Assembly: GCA_002495065.1 (NCBI GenBank)
Contig: DADT01000031.1
Location: 136,881 to 200,880, forward strand
Direction: 5' to 3'
Source: Methanoregula sp. UBA471
GTDB lineage: Archaea > Halobacteriota > Methanomicrobia > Methanomicrobiales > Methanospirillaceae
DNA: 64,000 bases
Shown piece after piece: positions 26,456 through 36,488 of this stretch. The translations under genes and the position numbers were made by a program. Under the pieces are notes generated by a model, which was not told the DNA's origin, ran no database searches, and saw only the letters and a program-made list of their open reading frames with translations. Positions within the stretch are counted from its first letter, which is position 1. Each line of letters begins with the position of its first letter.

Positions 26456-27451
26456 TCAGGATTTCTTCCCATTCTTCTTCTTTTCCTTCTTCGTTCGTCC
26501 ACCGTTACCATCATCCTCCTGCTCCATCTTCGCCTTGGCCGCGAGCAGTCCCTCTTTCTGCTGTGGTGTGACCTCAGGATATGCGAGTTTGAGGCGGTCG
26601 AGGGTGTCGAGGATAGCGGAAACGACCGCAAGCCTCGTAAACCACTTGTGATCGGCAGGGATGATGTACCACGGAGCATACGGGGTGCTCGTGGCATTGA
26701 ACATCTCCTCGTACGCGTCCATGTAATCGCCCCAGAAGGCCCGCTCGTCAATGTCTGCAGCTGAAAATTTCCAGTTCTTGTCCGGCTCTTCCACCCGCTC
26801 AAGAAACCGTCTCTTCTGTTCCTCTTTTGAGACATTCAGGAAAAATTTCAGGATGATAATGCCGTTGTCTGTCAGGTATCGTTCATAGTTATTGATCTCC
26901 CGGAACCTGCGGCTCCAGATGTCCCGGTCATTCAGCAGGGGTGGCAGCTGCTGCCGGTCCAGGTATTCCCTGTGAACGCGTACGGCGAGGACCTCCTCGT
27001 AATACGAGCGGTTGAAGATCCCGATGTTTCCTCTGCGGGGGAGGGCTACAACGCACCTCCAGAGATAATCGTGGTCGAGTTCTTCTGCACTCGGCACCTT
27101 GAAGCTGGTCACCTGCACACCCGTCGGGTTCACACCTGACATGACCTGTTTGATAGTACTATCCTTCCCGGCCGCATCGAGGGCCTGGAAGACGATCAGC
27201 ACGGCATAGGTATTCTGGGCAAAGAGCTTGTCCTGCTGTTGTGCGAGCAGCCGGATACCGGCCGCCAGGGTCTCTTCCGCATCCTCCTTTGACATGAAAT
27301 TGCCGGTGTCGCCGGGGTCATAATCGCGCCGGAGATCGATCTTCTTGCCCGGAGTCACCTGGAGCGATTCGAGGATTTTTTGTATCGTTGCTGTCAAATG
27401 CTCACCCTCATTCGCGATCATAGTCTTTACTACTGAATCAACCCTCCGCAT
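26456..27451 (-). CDS. Polyphosphate kinase 2 family protein
   Basis: The 331-residue protein is PPK2-like. It has the Walker A stretch FQALDAAGKDSTIK (about 88-101), the lid-region segment NPTGVQVTSFKVPS and Walker B IFNRSYYEEVLAVRVH (about 145-160). Later motifs are RFREINNYERYL and PWYIIPADHKWF. PPK2 enzymes transfer phosphate between polyphosphate and nucleotides. The acidic then Lys-rich tail (RTKKEKKKNGKKS) is variable. ATG 27451, or the second ATG at 27421. Single gene. Confidence 0.92.
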   Translation of the reverse strand: MRRVDSVVKTMIANEGEHLTATIQKILESLQVTPGKKIDLRRDYDPGDTGNFMSKEDAEETLAAGIRLLAQQQDKLFAQNTYAVLIVFQALDAAGKDSTIKQVMSGVNPTGVQVTSFKVPSAEELDHDYLWRCVVALPRRGNIGIFNRSYYEEVLAVRVHREYLDRQQLPPLLNDRDIWSRRFREINNYERYLTDNGIIILKFFLNVSKEEQKRRFLERVEEPDKNWKFSAADIDERAFWGDYMDAYEEMFNATSTPYAPWYIIPADHKWFTRLAVVSAILDTLDRLKLAYPEVTPQQKEGLLAAKAKMEQEDDGNGGRTKKEKKKNGKKS

Positions 27452-27698
27452 GCTTCAATACGTATTGTCGTTCCAGGAACAGATCCCTGAAAGCCAGTAA
27501 TCTCCTCAACCAGGTATTTTTATCGTTTTCCCACTCACCCATCGGAACCTCTCCGGTTGTTTCAGATTCTGCATCAACCGGTTAGAGGGATATACTTCCA
27601 CGCTCAATGGAGGGTGTCCCGGAAAATAATACACTATGGAGTATCTGCCATGATATTTTCAAAAAGAATCATACCGGATAAAGGCGTTGAACACAAGA

Positions 27699-28061
27699 AT
27701 GACCGACAAATTAAAAGTCAGGGCCAGGATAGCCCGCGGTGACGGCAGCGTAGCGCCGCACCACCTGTCAGAGGGTGCAAAAACCGCTGACCCCGGGTCC
27801 GTTCCCGGTGAAGGAAAGATTGAACCCCACGACCGGGAGAGCGAGGTTACCACTTCGGTCAGCCAGGAGATACTTACCTGCCCCCGCTGCGGAAAACCAA
27901 CCCTTCGTGCAGAATTCCCCGATCATTATGAAGCCTGGATTAAATGTTCATCCTGCGGCTTTTTTATGGGCATGAGCAACGAGGAGTGGCACCGTATGGA
28001 GCATAGTCCCAACCTTATCAGGACGATCAAAAAAATGGCGGTCGGGAAAAAACTCCTCTAA
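27699..28061 (+). CDS. Zinc-ribbon hypothetical protein
   Basis: About 120 residues from ATG 27699; a TTG at 27687 is also in frame. The first 65 residues are polar and probably flexible. A zinc ribbon follows, with CPRCGKPTLRAEF and, 19 residues after the first pair, CSSCGFF. The C-terminal part is helical and basic. The role is unknown; such ribbons often bind nucleic acid or protein. Confidence 0.7.
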   Translation: MTDKLKVRARIARGDGSVAPHHLSEGAKTADPGSVPGEGKIEPHDRESEVTTSVSQEILTCPRCGKPTLRAEFPDHYEAWIKCSSCGFFMGMSNEEWHRMEHSPNLIRTIKKMAVGKKLL

Positions 28062-28110
28062 GGCTGGCATCGAAATATCCCGGATTTTTCGGTATTTCGA
28101 CCCTTCGCAT

Positions 28111-28518
28111 TCAGTAGTCATCCTGGGGTTTGGATGTCACCACCTCTTCAACTTTGGGGACCAGGAGCCACAGGGCCTCCTGAACCTTCTTCCGTATCCG
28201 AGGGTCCTTGTGGTCCTGTATCTGGTCAAGCACGTCAATCACTCCGCCTTCAAGGAGCACCTCTTCCTCACCGGCCGCAGCAGTGGCGATGATAATATTG
28301 AGAGCAGACAGAACAATGTGTGCATTCTTCTCGTGAAGGAGGGGAATGATAATATTGATGCCCCCCTGCCGGATCAGTTCGTTCGGCCGCCAGTCCTCAT
28401 CTTCGGTGCTGACCGCGAGGGCTTCCACCGCACCCTCCCGTACATCCGGTAAGGGGCTGCCGATTCGATCAAGAAGGTTTCTGGTAATATCCTGTTTTAT
28501 CTGAAGATCTTCTGCCAT
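28111..28518 (-). CDS. HEAT/armadillo-repeat protein
   Basis: The 135-residue acidic protein is all helical with ARM/HEAT spacing: DVREGAVEALAVS, INIIIPLLHEKNAHIVLSAL, VIDVLDQIQDHKDPRIRKKV. These make about three repeats and suggest a protein-binding adaptor. ATG 28518 has an excellent GGAGGGATTA site. Confidence 0.75.
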   Translation of the reverse strand: MAEDLQIKQDITRNLLDRIGSPLPDVREGAVEALAVSTEDEDWRPNELIRQGGINIIIPLLHEKNAHIVLSALNIIIATAAAGEEEVLLEGGVIDVLDQIQDHKDPRIRKKVQEALWLLVPKVEEVVTSKPQDDY

Positions 28519-28785
28519 TAATCCCTCCGGCCAGCTCTTCCAATTAAAAAACCGGCGAAGTCAGATGATACTATACCGCTATAGATAAAAAATCACCGTG
28601 TCTCCCCCCATTTCCTGAAACGTGCCAATTTTTGCTGTACCACTGATCAACACCCATCATCGTATGCCTGACTACACAGTCATGTAAATTCCGGGTGGGT
28701 TTGGCAGGGATCCGGGTCGTAGGGGTCCCGGAGGGATTGGGTTATGTCGCATGGAAAGCAGGTCTTTAATCCTGCATGGTGGAGG

Positions 28786-29229
28786 TTACGGTACGAACCG
28801 CAGGCCGGGATAAATTGTGCCCCAAAAGCCGTCTTCGGCAACCGCTACCCCGAACAAGTCCGTGACAGCACTGCTGAATTCTTTTTCCAGGATCTGGGCC
28901 GGGAACTGGCTGGTCCGGCGCTGGAACGTCCGGACCCATTCACTCCAGAGCCGCATGCACTGGACATCGCAGGTCCGGCTCGGCTGGACATGGTGCGCCA
29001 GGAATTCATAAAAGACCCCAAGTTCTGAGGGGTCCTCAGCGCTGATGTCGACACTGTTTGATCGGTAGCGTTCGTTAAACCGGTCCAGCATCACGGAGTT
29101 TGCCGTTTTCATGAAGGCCGGGGAAAGAAAGTCTCCTGCATTCAGAGGTCTGGCCACGGCCCGGGGGAATTGTTCCGGACGGGTTCTTGCCGATGCGATA
29201 CGGGTTACAGTGCTCTTTGTTGATGACAT
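28786..29229 (-). CDS. Hypothetical protein, 147 aa
   Basis: ATG 29229. The first 35 residues are basic and Ser/Thr/Arg-rich. The rest is compact and Trp/Phe-rich, for example FYEFLAHHV and RLWSEWVRTFQ, ending GFWGTIYPGLRFVP. The C-terminal part resembles small helical domains seen next to winged helices, but I cannot name the family. Single gene upstream of a mobile element. Confidence 0.6.
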   Translation of the reverse strand: MSSTKSTVTRIASARTRPEQFPRAVARPLNAGDFLSPAFMKTANSVMLDRFNERYRSNSVDISAEDPSELGVFYEFLAHHVQPSRTCDVQCMRLWSEWVRTFQRRTSQFPAQILEKEFSSAVTDLFGVAVAEDGFWGTIYPGLRFVP

Positions 29230-29315
29230 GGTGAATGTACCTGCACAGCATATGAGGACAGGGTTTAAAGGCAGTCACCTGAAAACCAGAATTTGAAACG
29301 TTATTTTTAAAAAAT

Positions 29316-29780
29316 GGCTCTGTTGAAACACAACATGAACGGAGTTCACACCCGAACCATGAAAATCATTAAACATGTAATTCTATGAGTGCTCCCCGCT
29401 TCAGGACCTCTCCGAGGCATGGCGGGGCAGTGCGATGTTTACAAATATGCTTATAGATACTGATCCGCCACGGGGGCGCCCCGTCGGGGGTGGCGGGGTT
29501 CATCGCAAATAATTATGAGGAATAAACATTCCATTACTCACATCTGTTTAATTTAATTTCATGGGAAATCCTCACACTACTTTTTCTCAACGCTCCTTTC
29601 GGGCTACGGCACGTGACGCTTCCGCCCCCGCCGCTGTGGCACCCGCTTGGAGCGATAATTTCAGAGAAGGTACTGCAACACCATTGCAAAGCACAGGGGC
29701 GGTTCGAAGGGGCAGGCACTGTCCCTTCCGATAACAGGTGATTTACAATTTGTTGAAATCTTAGGGTTTCATCAGAGCCA
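29316..29780 (+). mobile_element. Full-length ~465-bp MITE-like element, copy A
   Basis: Ends GGCTCTGTTGAAAC and, inverted, GGCTCTGATGAAACCC. The flanks share AAAAAAT (29309-29315; 29781-29787), a likely target duplication, though the A-run makes it less certain. It contains the GC-rich palindromic block near 29470-29505 and the GACAGGCACTGTCCC-type block near the right end. No open frame of note. Confidence 0.8.
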
Positions 29781-29956
29781 AAAAAATAACAAATTAACGG
29801 AGTCTTCGAAGAAGAACCCGTGGATTTTATGGTACGTCCCGTTTGTCCTGTACCGGTCAACGGCATTGAAACTACAGTTCATGGAGGATACCTCTTCATT
29901 GATTCAATATTTAAGCAGGGAATACCAGTATTCAGGTAAAGGAAGTGAATCCATCG

Positions 29957-30748
29957 ATGAAATCCCTGTATATTGCAGTGATTATGATAGTTCTCGCATC
30001 CGTTATCATGACAGGATGCACCACCACCGTCCCGGCAGGACAATCAACCCTTGTCATTGCGGTCAAGGATGCACCGAAGAATACGGATATTGGCACAATC
30101 ACCTATCTTGGCCTGAACATCAACGAAGTGAGTGTCCACCGGGCATCGGCAAACCAGACCGCCCCGGAAACTGATGAGGAGATGACCGCAACAGAATCGG
30201 ATGATTCCAGTACGGCAGGGTGGACCGTTGTTGTCAGCCAGCCCCAAACGGTTGACCTGATGCAGCTCACCGATGTGAGTGAAGTGATTGGCCAGAAGAC
30301 AATGGATGCTGGCACGTACACCCAGATACGGCTGAAGATCGATTCAGGGACCATCACGGTTGACGGTACTGAGCACACTCTTGCGGTCCCCAGCGGGGTG
30401 CTCAAGCTGAACCGGGGTTTTGTCCTTACACCAAATGAGACCCTGAAACTCACCCTTGACTTTAACGTGGAGAAATCGATCATCAGGACAGGGTCGGACC
30501 AGTATAAGCTGAAACCCGTGATTGCGGTAATTTCTGAAACACTGTCAGGGATGTCAGAACCAGAGCAGGTATGCATACGTTCAGGAGGCACAGTCACGAC
30601 GATGCTGTGCTGCAATTCGGTGAGGGATTTCCCGGACCTCTGTCTGATGGGAGCCTGTGGATGCGCAGCCGGAGACAGCCATCAGATCAAGGTTTGCGAC
30701 TGTGGATCAGGTAAGTGCTTTAACGGCACAGCGTGCGTTGCCCGCTGA
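29957..30748 (+). CDS. DUF4382 lipoprotein with cysteine-rich C-terminus
   Basis: About 263 residues from ATG 29957; GTG 29945 is also in frame. The N-terminus is a lipoprotein signal (MKSLYIAVIMIVLASVIMTG then Cys21). The DUF4382 core follows: LVIAVKDAPKN, GLNINEVSVHR, VDLMQLTDVSEVIGQ and YTQIRLKIDSGTITVDG, ending at the strand DQYKLKPVIAVI. The last ~55 residues hold ten cysteines, probably a disulfide-bonded cap. Function unknown; location outer face of the membrane. Confidence 0.85.
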   Translation: MKSLYIAVIMIVLASVIMTGCTTTVPAGQSTLVIAVKDAPKNTDIGTITYLGLNINEVSVHRASANQTAPETDEEMTATESDDSSTAGWTVVVSQPQTVDLMQLTDVSEVIGQKTMDAGTYTQIRLKIDSGTITVDGTEHTLAVPSGVLKLNRGFVLTPNETLKLTLDFNVEKSIIRTGSDQYKLKPVIAVISETLSGMSEPEQVCIRSGGTVTTMLCCNSVRDFPDLCLMGACGCAAGDSHQIKVCDCGSGKCFNGTACVAR

Positions 30749-30932
30749 AGATTTTATCTTTTTTTATTCCCCGATACTATTGAATACTCAAGGAAACATG
30801 GTTTTTCGGACATACATTGCTATAAAAAAAAAGGTTTTCTTTTCCGGATATTCCGCAATCACTTCCGGTATAGACAAGGCGAATCATGGGATCGCTAAAT
30901 CCGTCGGACCGGGAGGTCAGGGAGATAGTCAC

Positions 30933-31070
30933 CTAAAATTTCATGATACCCAGCACTACCATCGCAATGATGGCCAGTATTACCGCACCCAGCAGACCGA
31001 AGATAAACCAGCCAATCAGAAATGCTATTACTGCTCCTAATCCCATCGCAGCCCAGTTCACTGATACCAT
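30933..31070 (-). CDS. Small membrane protein, 45 aa
   Basis: ATG 31070 follows a strong AGGAGG site, so it is preferred over an in-frame ATG at 31118. Almost the whole protein is hydrophobic: AAMGLGAVIAFLIGWFIFGL, then a second helix ending LGIMKF. Two membrane helices with Gly-rich faces. No family recognised. Confidence 0.65.
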   Translation of the reverse strand: MVSVNWAAMGLGAVIAFLIGWFIFGLLGAVILAIIAMVVLGIMKF

Positions 31071-31314
31071 TTTTTGTAACCTCCTTTTCACTATTTCCGC
31101 TCTTTTTTCACCTGGCACCAGTTCCGGTTGTCACACCGGAGACTTGCCATGGTAACACGAAAACCTTATATCATCAACTATAAAAAACTGACTGCCAGAC
31201 GATTGCCCCGCATACGCAGATATGTTGTCGAATGAGGCAGGAAGGGGCAAAGTGAGTTCAAAATCTATTTTTCACGCAAAGATATTAATACGGGAATCGA
31301 AGGTATGCTAGACC

Positions 31315-31584
31315 ATGGATATCGTGGGTTCTGTTGCCGTTATTATTCTCGCCATCGTGGTGGCAGTTATTATTTATTACCTCCTGAAAAAGGGCGTTGC
31401 ACTGGTTATCAATGCTATCGTCGGGATTATCATCCTCTTTCTCTTAAACGTGTTTCATGTCATGGGCCTTTTCGGGGCTCCTGATATCCCAATCGACTGG
31501 GTCACGGTCCTGGTCTCGGCAATTGGTGGCCTGGTGGGTGTGATCATTGTGGTAATCCTGCACCTTGCGGGGATTCCACTCTGA
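31315..31584 (+). CDS. BofA-like (pro-sigmaK processing inhibitor family) membrane protein
   Basis: The 89-residue protein has three membrane helices and the family pattern KKGVALVINAIVGIIILFLL followed by DIPIDWVTVLVSAIGGLVGV. Bacterial BofA regulates sporulation proteolysis. Archaeal members have no known sporulation role and the name only reflects homology. Single gene. Confidence 0.8.
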   Translation: MDIVGSVAVIILAIVVAVIIYYLLKKGVALVINAIVGIIILFLLNVFHVMGLFGAPDIPIDWVTVLVSAIGGLVGVIIVVILHLAGIPL

Positions 31585-31839
31585 ATCAGACCTGAAAGCC
31601 GGAATGTAAAAACATTTTTTTTCAGGAAACTCCCGGATAGACTTCCTGAGGGAGAATTTTAAAAGATACGCAATGGGTTGAATTATACTGCGGGGTTACC
31701 CTCCGGAATCTCACAGGCAGGAAACATAGCTAGGACTGCACGGTATCGCATGCTCCGGCTCACATTGAAATAACCGGGCGGGACACGTTGTTGTTGAAAC
31801 ATGCCCCCCCTTCACAAAAAAAAGAGCTGGTCTTCACGA

Positions 31840-33159
31840 CTATTCCGGCACAATCGTCTGTTCACTGAACCGGATCGAGTATTCTGTTCCCTTCGCCGTG
31901 TTCACTTTCACGTTCGCCTTGAGCTGGTGCTTTGCGATAAAGTTCACGAGTTTGAGACCGAGAGACGTTGCGGTTAAGGGGTCGAAATCCGGTGGCAGCC
32001 CGACACCATTGTCTCCGACGGTGAGGTTGTAGTATCCATCACTATGGGTAAGGGAGATCCGGAGAGTGCAGGGTTCGTGCCGGACCGTCTCACCGTCAGA
32101 CGATGGCGGAAATGCATATTTGAAGGAGTTGGTGACGAGTTCGTTGACGATCAACCCGCAGGGTGTTGCACGGTAAAGGTCGAGGTTGATGCCTTCTGCG
32201 TCTATGATGATGCTGATTATGTTTTCAGAGTGATACGTTCCTGCTATCTGGTCGGAGAGGTTGGTGAGGTACAGGCTCATGTCCACATGGGTGAAATTCC
32301 TGGTCTTGTACAGGGTGTCGTGAATGAGCGCCATGCTTCGCGCCCGGTTCTGGAGGTCCTTTCTCAGCCTCTGGCCGGACGGGGTTTCTTCATAGGTCCC
32401 GTCAAGTGCCAGGAGTGATATGAATGCCGCGAGGTTGTTCTTGACCCGGTGGTGGACCTCGGAGAGCAGGACTTCTTTTTCCTCAAGTAATGTGCTGAGC
32501 CGCACCTGGTTTCGCTGCAGTTCTTCGCTGACTGCGATGAGATTGATATTTGACGCGTCTATCCTCCCGCTCCGGTCAATCATTTCTTCTTCTGCACGTT
32601 TTTGTACAGTAATATCGCTGATGGCTGTCCGGATCACTGGGTCCTCATGTTCCCTCTCTGTGCGGATACTCTCAAGACGTGCGGAGAGGAAGGAACCGTC
32701 ACTTTTGAGGAGCCTGATGTCGCAGGTCAGCTTCTCCCTGCTCCGCATGACAGCCAGGAAATGCCGGTCCCAGCACTCGAGATCTTCCGGAGCAATAAAC
32801 TTCCTGAACCGGTCTTTGATAAGATCCCGGCGGGCAACCCCAAGGAGAGCTGCGATCGTAAGATTTGCCTCCCTGATTACCGCCTTGCTGGTGAGGGTCA
32901 GGTATCCGACAGGAGCAAATTCATACAGGTCAAGATAGTTATCCCGTGACACCATGAGGGCCAGGTGGGCTTCACGCAGCGCCTCATTCTGCATTTCGAG
33001 TTCGATCTGGTGGACCTGGAGTTCATGGATAAGCTTTTCCTGGGTGCTGCCTTCCATTGCCGAAGATCCCTGTGGCTGCCCCGCGAGTGTTTTCTCGGCC
33101 TCGCTGCGGAGAGTACCCGAATCTTCCTTCTTTTTTTGTTTTTTTGTCCTGGGCGCCAC
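31840..33159 (-). CDS. PAS sensor histidine kinase (HisKA_2 type)
   Basis: 439 residues from GTG 33159, two bases after the CheB-CheR stop; the frame is open upstream but overlaps that gene. Order: basic N-terminus, a coiled coil (QEKLIHELQVHQIELEMQNE), one PAS domain (about 75-190), a second coiled linker, the phospho-acceptor region LLSEVHHRVKNNLAAFISLL (His near 236-237) and an ATPase with N box IVNELVTNSFKYAF and G box VGDNGVGLP. No membrane helix. Tight linkage suggests that it is the kinase output of the upstream CheB-CheR-PAS protein, which has none. Confidence 0.9.
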   Translation of the reverse strand: MAPRTKKQKKKEDSGTLRSEAEKTLAGQPQGSSAMEGSTQEKLIHELQVHQIELEMQNEALREAHLALMVSRDNYLDLYEFAPVGYLTLTSKAVIREANLTIAALLGVARRDLIKDRFRKFIAPEDLECWDRHFLAVMRSREKLTCDIRLLKSDGSFLSARLESIRTEREHEDPVIRTAISDITVQKRAEEEMIDRSGRIDASNINLIAVSEELQRNQVRLSTLLEEKEVLLSEVHHRVKNNLAAFISLLALDGTYEETPSGQRLRKDLQNRARSMALIHDTLYKTRNFTHVDMSLYLTNLSDQIAGTYHSENIISIIIDAEGINLDLYRATPCGLIVNELVTNSFKYAFPPSSDGETVRHEPCTLRISLTHSDGYYNLTVGDNGVGLPPDFDPLTATSLGLKLVNFIAKHQLKANVKVNTAKGTEYSIRFSEQTIVPE

Positions 33160-33160
33160 C

Positions 33161-36154
33161 TCAGTTCCCCCGTCTTTTTTTAATAGTCCGCCGTACTGGT
33201 GCACGGGAGGTGAGGTCTTCCATGGCAAGAAGGATGAACCGGGGTTCGCCCAGGTCGCTCAGTACCCGCCGGCCGTTCAGCAGCATTTTCCGCACTCCTA
33301 TCCCGGGAAATTCATGTACTACTTCCACGTCTTCAAATATGGTATTTTCGGGCAGGACGGTTTCCAGGAGGTCCCTGAGCCGCGGGATGTCCCACTGCCT
33401 GTCGCCCAGCTCGAAGAGGGAGCGCCCGGTTGTCTCCCCGGGAACGGTCCGGAAGGTGGAATAGAAGGACCGGCTGGCAGAAACGATCCTGAACTCAGGA
33501 TCGAGAACGACGAGAGGTTCCCGTACCGTATCGATGATGTTTTCCGCAAGCTCCCGGGCATGATGGACTTCAGCCTCCATCGATTTTAGTGCGGTGATGT
33601 CGGTGAAGGTAATCACCACGCCATCAATTACATTCTCGAAGGTACGGTAGGGAGTGAGCCGGGCGAGGTACCACAGGTTCTCCGAGGTCTGCACCACGTG
33701 TTCCCGGGGGATCATGGTATCGAGTACTTCCTGTGCATCAGCCACGATATCACCGGAAACAACCGTTGACTTGATGTCGGCAAGCGGCCTCCCTGTATCG
33801 GTCGCGACCAGCCGGAACACGCGGGTGGCATCCCGGGTAAACCGTTTTACTGCCAGGGTCTCATCCAGAAATATCGTCCCGATACTGGTGCTGTCAAGAA
33901 GGTTCTTCATGTCATTCTGGATATCGGTAAGCTGTTCGATCTTTGCCTGCAGTTCTGCATTGACCGTCACGATCTCTTCATTGACCGACTGGAGTTCCTC
34001 CTTCGAGGTTTCTAGTTCCTCGTTCGTTGACTGCAGTTCTTCATTGGTTGACTGGAGTTCTTCATTCGTGGACTTAAGTTCCTCGTTTGCTGCCTGCATC
34101 TGGACAAGGTTTTCCTGGAGGTTTTCTTTTGTATACGAGAGTTCCTGTTCGAGCTCCTCGACCCGTTTTGACTGCCCTTTCTTATCCGGCTTCCTGCTCT
34201 GCAGGGGCTTCTCCGGTTCCTGTGGCAGGGATTCCAGAAAACTTACCAGCAGGAGTTCCTTTGCTGTAACAGGGTCGCTCAGCGGCCGGACGATGATATC
34301 CACCGAGCGTATCTCACCCTGCATCCTGAAATGTAATCCACGGATAGTGACAGGGATCTTCTGTTTTACTGCATCACGCAGCGCTTTTCGCAGTTTCAGC
34401 TGCAGCCCTTCGCGTGCCATCTCGATAATGTTCAGGCTCGCCTGGCCGGGAGCAGGTCGGAGATAATTACCGGTATCCCCATGCACATACAGCGTGTTGC
34501 CTTCATTATCGGTGATTACTGTGGGGGGTGCATAGGACTGGAGGAGGATCCCCCGGGTGAGTTCGACAAAGTTTGTCTCCCGCTGTTTCATGCCCGGCAC
34601 CTGGGTGCCACCGCCCGTCTGACCGGTGATCGGCACGAGCCTGGCGATCCCTGCGGTCCTGGTCGGGAACAGGACCTGACGGGCGCTGAAGATCTTCCAC
34701 TTCCTGCTGACCGGGGTGAAGAGATCGGTGAATCTCCCGATACTCTCTGACGGACTAAGAATGAGGATCCCGCCGGGGTTCAGGGAATAGTGGAACGAAG
34801 GGATGATACGGTTCTGGAGTTCTGTCTCGAAATATATGAGGAGATTGCGGCAACAAAGGAGATCGAGCCGGGTGAAGGTTGGATCCTTGGTCATGTCCTG
34901 TACTGCAAAGACCACCATCTCCCGGATCTCTTTTTTTATCCGGAACCCGGTCTCTTCCTTCGTAAAAAAACGCCTGAGCCGTTCCGGGGTGACATCGATC
35001 GCGATATTTGCCGGATACACCCCGCCACGTGCAATAGCGACCGCATCTTCATCAATATCGGTGCTGTAGATCTGGACCCTGAACTGGTGCCGTGCAGCAT
35101 CCATGCATTCACGGAAGATCATCCCGATCGAGTAGGCTTCTTCACCGGTCGCACATCCCGCAACCCAGACACGGAAGACATAATTTTCAGGCTTATCCTT
35201 TAACATTGCAGGAAGGATTTCTGTTTTGAGAACCTCGAACGCTTCCGGGTCGCGGAAGAAGCTGGTTACATTGATGAGCAGTTCCTTGAAAAGCAGGTGG
35301 ACCTCGGATGGATTCTCAGCGAGATACCGGGCATACGCCTCCGGGTCTTCAAGGTTATGTACACCCATGCGCCGTTCGATGCGACGGCGGATTGTGTTCT
35401 GCTTGTAGAGGGAAAAATCATGGCCGGTTTTTGTCCTGAGTAACATCAGGATCTTCGCAAACGGTTGTTTCCCTCCCAGGGACGGCGGGGGAGGGATTAT
35501 CTTCCGTGTGGTGTAATTCCTGACATAGGTCGCAATCTCCCCAAATATCTTTTCGACCGGCAGGACGTACGTGGCAAGCCCGCTCTGGATGGCGCTCGCG
35601 GGCATCCCGTCATATTTCGCAGATGCCGGGTCCTGCACGAAGGAAACTCCACCTGCTCCCTGTACTGCCCGAAGACCGAGTGTGCCATCGGTCCCGCTGC
35701 CGGAAAGAATAACTGCTATCGCCTTTTCCTCTTCGTCTTCTGCCAGGGACCGCAGGAATGTATCGATCGGCATCCTCAGTCCCCGCAGCTGCGGCGGCAG
35801 GCTGAGCTGGAGCTCCCCATGAAATATGGTCATCTCACGGTTTGGCGGGATAATATAGACGTGGTCCGGCTCAACGGTCATCTGGTTTGTGGCCTCGGTA
35901 ACCGGGATAGCGGTAATCCGTTGCAGGATCTCCGCGAGCATGCTTGAGTGTGCCGGATCGAGATGGGAAACCAGGATAAATGCCATCCCGCTGTCGGCCG
36001 GGACCTGCCTGAAGAAAACCTCAAAAGCTTCAAGCCCTCCGGCTGATGCACCAATCCCGATTATGGGAAAACCGCTCTTCACGACACGTTTTTTTCCTGT
36101 ATTGGCAGATTTCCTGACTTTTGGAGCTCCCGTGGACCTGGTCTTTCCCTTCAT
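33161..36154 (-). CDS. CheB-CheR fusion protein with coiled coil and PAS domains
   Basis: The 997-residue protein joins a CheB methylesterase (catalytic Ser37 in GIGASAGG, His64 in SHLDPAHS, Asp156 in SGSGTDGTLG) to a CheR methyltransferase (helical cap from about 235, SAM site VAGCATGEEAYSIG at about 331-344). An unusually regular coiled coil (repeats of STNEELQ, about 650-760) and two PAS domains (about 770-990) follow. No kinase domain is attached; the next gene supplies one two bases later. No chemoreceptor genes are nearby. Such fusions often act as signalling hubs rather than in chemotaxis. ATG 36154. Confidence 0.92.
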   Translation of the reverse strand: MKGKTRSTGAPKVRKSANTGKKRVVKSGFPIIGIGASAGGLEAFEVFFRQVPADSGMAFILVSHLDPAHSSMLAEILQRITAIPVTEATNQMTVEPDHVYIIPPNREMTIFHGELQLSLPPQLRGLRMPIDTFLRSLAEDEEEKAIAVILSGSGTDGTLGLRAVQGAGGVSFVQDPASAKYDGMPASAIQSGLATYVLPVEKIFGEIATYVRNYTTRKIIPPPPSLGGKQPFAKILMLLRTKTGHDFSLYKQNTIRRRIERRMGVHNLEDPEAYARYLAENPSEVHLLFKELLINVTSFFRDPEAFEVLKTEILPAMLKDKPENYVFRVWVAGCATGEEAYSIGMIFRECMDAARHQFRVQIYSTDIDEDAVAIARGGVYPANIAIDVTPERLRRFFTKEETGFRIKKEIREMVVFAVQDMTKDPTFTRLDLLCCRNLLIYFETELQNRIIPSFHYSLNPGGILILSPSESIGRFTDLFTPVSRKWKIFSARQVLFPTRTAGIARLVPITGQTGGGTQVPGMKQRETNFVELTRGILLQSYAPPTVITDNEGNTLYVHGDTGNYLRPAPGQASLNIIEMAREGLQLKLRKALRDAVKQKIPVTIRGLHFRMQGEIRSVDIIVRPLSDPVTAKELLLVSFLESLPQEPEKPLQSRKPDKKGQSKRVEELEQELSYTKENLQENLVQMQAANEELKSTNEELQSTNEELQSTNEELETSKEELQSVNEEIVTVNAELQAKIEQLTDIQNDMKNLLDSTSIGTIFLDETLAVKRFTRDATRVFRLVATDTGRPLADIKSTVVSGDIVADAQEVLDTMIPREHVVQTSENLWYLARLTPYRTFENVIDGVVITFTDITALKSMEAEVHHARELAENIIDTVREPLVVLDPEFRIVSASRSFYSTFRTVPGETTGRSLFELGDRQWDIPRLRDLLETVLPENTIFEDVEVVHEFPGIGVRKMLLNGRRVLSDLGEPRFILLAMEDLTSRAPVRRTIKKRRGN

Positions 36155-36193
36155 TTTGTTACCCCGGCATCAGTTTGTTCAGACATTACCGTA

Positions 36194-36206
36194 GTGTATA
36201 TGTACC
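36194..36206 (-). promoter_or_regulatory. TATA-type promoter of the CheB-CheR operon
   Basis: On the minus strand the sequence GTACATATACACTAC lies about 40-50 bp before ATG 36154, a normal distance for an archaeal TATA box plus a short leader. Confidence 0.4.
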
Positions 36207-36420
36207 GACAGCCATGAAATGGTGCGGGAGTTTTAGGACTTGAGTTCAGGCGATGTCAGCATCACGAATCGGCGTGATGGTGCACCTTTGAATACGATAT
36301 AGGAATAATCATTCTCCGGAATATTAATATGTCCGAAATATGTGTGCAGGAATATATACATCCGGTACGTCTGTCTGCTCCTTGACAGGCTAACATATCA
36401 AATACCGAAAGACTGTCAAA
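36207..36420. other. Intergenic region, no gene seen
   Basis: AT-rich, with TATA-like stretches on the plus strand near 36310-36365, but no downstream gene on that strand. Confidence 0.3.
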
Positions 36421-36480
36421 TGCGACAGGCAACCAGAGCGTGCACTAGGAAAACTTACCGCAAAATAAATTCAGTTATTG
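36421..36480 (-). pseudogene. Remnant of a DUF1328 gene
   Basis: On the minus strand this 60-bp stretch matches the first 20 codons of the intact DUF1328 gene at 37242-37397 (TTTATTTTGCGGTAAGTTTTCCT against TTTATCTTGCGGTAGTTTTCCT). The start codon is lost and an in-frame stop is present. It occupies the same place after the helical-repeat gene as the intact copy does. Confidence 0.6.
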
Positions 36481-36488
36481 CCCCTCGG

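Noticed and set aside
33654..34466. A 270-codon plus-strand frame
   Set aside because: Antisense of the CheR/coiled-coil region; Ser-rich composition results from the opposite-strand Glu repeats.
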